Origin: Streptomyces sp. NBRC 110028
GTDB lineage: Bacteria; Actinomycetota; Actinomycetes; Streptomycetales; Streptomycetaceae
Length of the DNA stretch: 64,000 nt
Reading direction: 5' to 3'
NCBI RefSeq assembly: GCF_001417735.1
Contig: NZ_BBUZ01000042.1
Location: 1-64,000 of the forward strand
Shown: positions 61,358-64,000 of the stretch, in pieces
Numbering within the stretch: the stretch's first letter is position 1
Layout: the number at the start of each line of letters is the position of its first letter
Program-made: the position numbers and the translations under genes
Notes under the pieces: generated by a model
What the model was told of the DNA's origin: nothing
What the model saw: the letters and a program-made list of their open reading frames with translations, nothing else
Database searches by the model: none

Positions 61358-61819
61358 ATGAGCAACCCGACACCGCCCGGACCCGACGACGAGACCCTTT
61401 TCGACCAGGTCGGGCCCGCCCTGTCGCGTCTGCGCCGCCGCTCACCCACGGGACGCCGGGACCTGACCCGCAACCTCGTGCTGAACGTGGTCGCTGACGC
61501 ACCAGGAGAGATGACCGTCGGCGGCATCGCCGCTGAGATGGGTGTCACCCAGCCCGTCGCCAGCCGTACCGTCGCCGCCTGCATCGCCGACGGCCTGCTG
61601 CGCCGCGCCGCCTCCCAGGCCGACGGCCGCCGCACCGTCCTGGAACTCACCGAGGCCGGCGAAGCCGAACGACGCCGCCTGGCCTGCGAGCAACGCGATA
61701 CCTTCGAACGCATCACCGCGGCATGGGATCCCGACGAACGCCGCCAATTCGCCCACTACCTCGTCCGCTACAGCCAGGACAGCGCCAACTGGTCAACACG
61801 GCGACACAACGCGACCTGA
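61358..61819 (+). CDS. MarR family transcriptional regulator
   Basis: 153 aa from ATG 61358 (an ATG at 61349 is also possible). The winged helix is MTVGGIAAEMGVTQPVASRTVAACIADGLLRRAASQADGRRTVLELTEAGEAERRRL, with the DGRR wing typical of MarR. It probably represses the divergent amidohydrolase operon and itself and responds to a small phenolic-type ligand. Confidence 0.88.
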   Translation: MSNPTPPGPDDETLFDQVGPALSRLRRRSPTGRRDLTRNLVLNVVADAPGEMTVGGIAAEMGVTQPVASRTVAACIADGLLRRAASQADGRRTVLELTEAGEAERRRLACEQRDTFERITAAWDPDERRQFAHYLVRYSQDSANWSTRRHNAT

Positions 61820-62107
61820 ACCCGTTCACCGGCCAAAATCTGTGCGCGCAGACCTGGGGCCTGGCGGGTGGCCGGTCTCGGCGCGATCACCTGCCGGTGT
61901 TCGTCGGACTCGACGAGGGCGGTCCGGGCGCAGGCCCGGCGCACCAGCTCCCAGGCCGCCCCGAACTGGCCCCTGGCCCGTGGTCAGGAACTGTCCGGCA
62001 ACGCACTGCCGATCGGCCGGGCTGGACGAGCCGGGTCTCGTAGGCGAAGACCACCGCCTCGACCCGGTCCCGCCCCCCGCGCACACCGCTGCCGGCCCCG
62101 GTCTGCG

Positions 62108-62755
62108 TCAGGTCTCCGTGAGCTTGGCGCCGAGGGGTGCCACGAAGCCGTGGCCCGCTTGCCACCGCTCGATGGTCGTCTCCAGGAGGGCGCGCACAAA
62201 CCCGACGAGGTCCAACTCGGGGTTGAGCAGCCACTGGATCTCGATGCCGTCGAGGAGTGCGACGAGTGCTCGGGCCTCTTGTTCGACCCGTTCCTCGGGA
62301 AGGGCGACCTGACCGGCCTCCTGAGCCTCGCGCAGGTGCGTGGCAAACTCGGCCACCACCTTGTTGTACCTGGCGACGAAGAATTCCCGTGCGGGATGCT
62401 CGGGATTCGACGCCTCCGTGGCAAGGGTCAGGAAGAGTTCGATGAAGCCACGGTGAGTGGTGTGGTACTCCATCAGCGTGCAGATGGAGCGAAAGTACTC
62501 CAGGCCCGTTCCGCTGAGCACCACCGCTTCGCGGTCCCAGTAGTCGAGGACAGCGGTGAGCAGCCCTTCCTTGTCCCCGAAGTGCTTGATCAGCGCCGCG
62601 TTGGTCACGCCGACCTCCGCCGCGATGTGGCGCAGGGACCCTGCCGCGTAGCCGTACTGGGCGAAGATTTTTGCAGCCGCCTCCACGATCTGCCGTCTGC
62701 GTTCGATGCCCTTGCGGTAGGGGCCTCGTGATGACTCCGAAGCCTGTTCTGCCAT
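62108..62755 (-). CDS. TetR family transcriptional regulator
   Basis: A 215-aa protein. The HTH is RRQIVEAAAKIFAQYGYAAGSLRHIAAEVGVTNAALIKHFGDKEGLL; the C-terminal helical domain (LFLTLATEASNPEHPAREFFVARY ... ALVALLDGIEIQWLLNPE) resembles BetI-like or TetR_C_6 ligand domains. It is divergent from the Gfo/Idh/MocA gene across a 558-bp gap, a likely target. Between 61820 and 62107 there is only decayed-looking sequence. Confidence 0.9.
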   Translation of the reverse strand: MAEQASESSRGPYRKGIERRRQIVEAAAKIFAQYGYAAGSLRHIAAEVGVTNAALIKHFGDKEGLLTAVLDYWDREAVVLSGTGLEYFRSICTLMEYHTTHRGFIELFLTLATEASNPEHPAREFFVARYNKVVAEFATHLREAQEAGQVALPEERVEQEARALVALLDGIEIQWLLNPELDLVGFVRALLETTIERWQAGHGFVAPLGAKLTET

Positions 62756-63313
62756 AGCCAGTTGGCCCTTCCTCGTTGTGGTCCGATGGCGCAGTCCCAG
62801 CGCAGTTGGTCTTGGACGCGGTTCGCTCCTTCAGGTCCGGCATCCCGGGTCGGCTTGCCGAGCAGGCATCCGCACGGCTCCCCTTCGCAGCAGCCCCGCT
62901 GCCGATGCGTCCGTCGACCCGGCAATGTGGCTCGCGGCCCGGCGAGGATGAATCCGTCTCGGCGTCGGCAGGCGGGCGGCAGCGGCCGCGGGCCTGGCCT
63001 CATCGCACGCCGCCTCCCGCGACCTGTCCGCAACAAGGCGATCTGCCGCCCTCCACGCGGTGGGACACGTGTCGGCATCCGGCATGTCCCCTCCCCGCAG
63101 CACTCTGTCGCCGTGCCAGATCTGAACATCGTTCGCCGAACCGGGCGAAAGGGAACGGTGTCAGATCCTGTCGTTCATCCCCTTGCCCAAAAGCTACCAC
63201 TCGCTTACTGTTCCGAAAAGTAAGCGGGTGGTTTCCATGTGATGCCCGCCACGTCAACCGTCTGCCTCGCGCCGTCAGCGCCGCCGGTTCAAGATCACAC
63301 AGGAGTTCTCCAG
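62756..63313. other. 558-bp divergent intergenic region
   Basis: Overlapping frames on both strands lack start signals and family resemblance. GAACATCGTTCGCCGAAC near 63125 and TTACTGTTCCGAAAAGTAA near 63205 (an AT-rich imperfect palindrome) are candidate operator or promoter elements for the TetR and oxidoreductase genes. Confidence 0.4.
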
Positions 63314-64000
63314 GTGCCCTCATCGACTCCGACCGACACAGTCCAAGCCGCGAACTCCCGTCTCGGCGTGGGGTTCCTGGGCGCGGGCCCGGTGACGCAG
63401 GCGATCCATCTGCCGACACTCTCTCGACTCACCGAGTTGTTCACCGTCGCCCATGTCATGGACGTCGACGCCGATGTCGCCTCTGCGGTCGCCGCCCGAG
63501 TCGGTGCCCGGCACACCCCCTCGGTGGAAGCCCTCCTCGCGGACCCGGGCGTGGATGTCGTCGCGGTCTGCAGCCCGCACCGGTTTCACGCGGAGCAGGT
63601 CATCGCCGCCTGCCGGGCGGGAAAGAAGGCCGTGCTGTGCGAGAAGCCCTTCGCGGTCTCGGTCGAGGAGGCCGCCCAGATCTCCGCGGTGTCCGCGGAG
63701 ACAGGGGTGCCGATCGTCGTCGGGGCCATGCACGCGTTCGATCCAGGGTGGCTCGCAGCCGAGCAGCTGTGGGGCGACCTGCCCAAGACGGCCCACACCC
63801 TGCGCTCCTCGATCGTGCTGCCGCCGAACGCCCGCTTCGAGGACTTCGCGACCGAGGTCATCGCCCGCCCCAGCGCCAATGAGCCCGACACCACCGACCC
63901 GACGGTCATCGCGGCCACGCTCGCGGGCGGCATCCTCGGCCTGGCGATCCACGACCTGCCCCTCGCGCGGCGCTTCGTGCCCTGCTTCGACGACCTCGCG
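63314..64000 (+). CDS. Gfo/Idh/MocA family oxidoreductase, 3' end outside the window
   Basis: GTG 63314 lies 8 nt after AGGAG. The frame stays open to the window end (228 codons). The Rossmann fold is clear: LGVGFLGAGPVTQAIHLPTLSRL near residue 16, then VVAVCSPHRFHAEQVIAACRAGKKAVLCEKPFAVSVEEA with the EKP motif typical of the family. It oxidises sugars or cyclitols with NAD(P). It is likely controlled by the divergent TetR. Confidence 0.88.
   Translation, partial: MPSSTPTDTVQAANSRLGVGFLGAGPVTQAIHLPTLSRLTELFTVAHVMDVDADVASAVAARVGARHTPSVEALLADPGVDVVAVCSPHRFHAEQVIAACRAGKKAVLCEKPFAVSVEEAAQISAVSAETGVPIVVGAMHAFDPGWLAAEQLWGDLPKTAHTLRSSIVLPPNARFEDFATEVIARPSANEPDTTDPTVIAATLAGGILGLAIHDLPLARRFVPCFDDLA

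Noticed and set aside
61887..62843. 318-codon minus-strand frame overlapping the TetR gene
   Set aside because: It overlaps the real TetR in another frame and lacks any domain pattern.
1..64000. CRISPR arrays, rRNA or tRNA genes
   Set aside because: No regularly spaced repeats or conserved RNA gene sequences were recognised on reading both strands.

Overview
The window is GC-rich DNA of Streptomyces type: GTG/TTG starts, strong G/C at third codon positions, and actinobacterial families such as DUF742, TerD, DUF6461 and DUF6247. A Tap/Tpg-like pair, the telomere proteins of linear Streptomyces replicons, together with dense insertion-sequence debris, suggests a linear plasmid or a chromosome arm. 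No rRNA, tRNA or CRISPR array was seen.

Layout. (1) 0.3-12.1 kb: a Tn7-like transposition module. It consists of a helicase with helicase-associated (HA) domains, a TniQ-HA fusion, a TnsA-like protein whose nuclease residues look lost, TnsB, TnsC, a second TniQ and a 192-bp right end. (2) 12.1-15.05 kb: DNA between two identical copies of that right end, holding a small membrane protein and an HTH/coiled-coil/DUF742/TerD chimera. Just outside each right-end copy lies the last dozen codons of a different HA-domain gene. (3) 15.1-17.9 kb: the tap-tpg-like operon; the Tap-like protein carries motifs resembling protein-primed DNA polymerases. (4) 18-20.45 kb: decayed genes and a Bles03/DUF1917 protein. 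(5) 20.5-27.7 kb: a three-gene pPIWI-RE cassette (REase-like protein, DinG/XPD-like Fe-S helicase, pPIWI-RE protein), probably a defence system. (6) 28.7-36.9 kb: a tailoring-and-export cluster with a membrane protein, JmjC/cupin oxygenase, flavoprotein, MFS exporter, an unknown Pro-rich protein and an M16 peptidase pair; it may make a modified peptide. (7) 37.6-47.4 kb: a RecD2 helicase, an ISL3 element with 88-bp inverted repeats, a broken transposition ATPase, a GNAT, a truncated second Tn7-like module and a decayed HTH-ATPase gene. (8) 47.4-53.5 kb: a TetR/flavin monooxygenase/Rid-fold unit, an NHLP leader-like remnant, a second ISL3 element and an NAD(P)H quinone reductase-like gene. (9) 53.5-60.2 kb: a possible toxin-antitoxin pair, DUF6461, and several truncated or frameshifted secreted-protein, nuclease, transposase and amidohydrolase genes. 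(10) 60.2-64 kb: a decarboxylase-type amidohydrolase divergent from a MarR regulator, a TetR regulator and the start of a Gfo/Idh/MocA oxidoreductase that runs off the end.

The most interesting results are the TniQ-HA fusion, the two independent right ends sitting in HA-gene 3' ends (which suggests homing to HA-helicase genes, analogous to Tn7 and glmS), the polymerase-like motifs in the Tap-like protein, and the complete pPIWI-RE cassette. Several reading-frame breaks fall in short homopolymers, so some apparent pseudogenes may be sequence errors.
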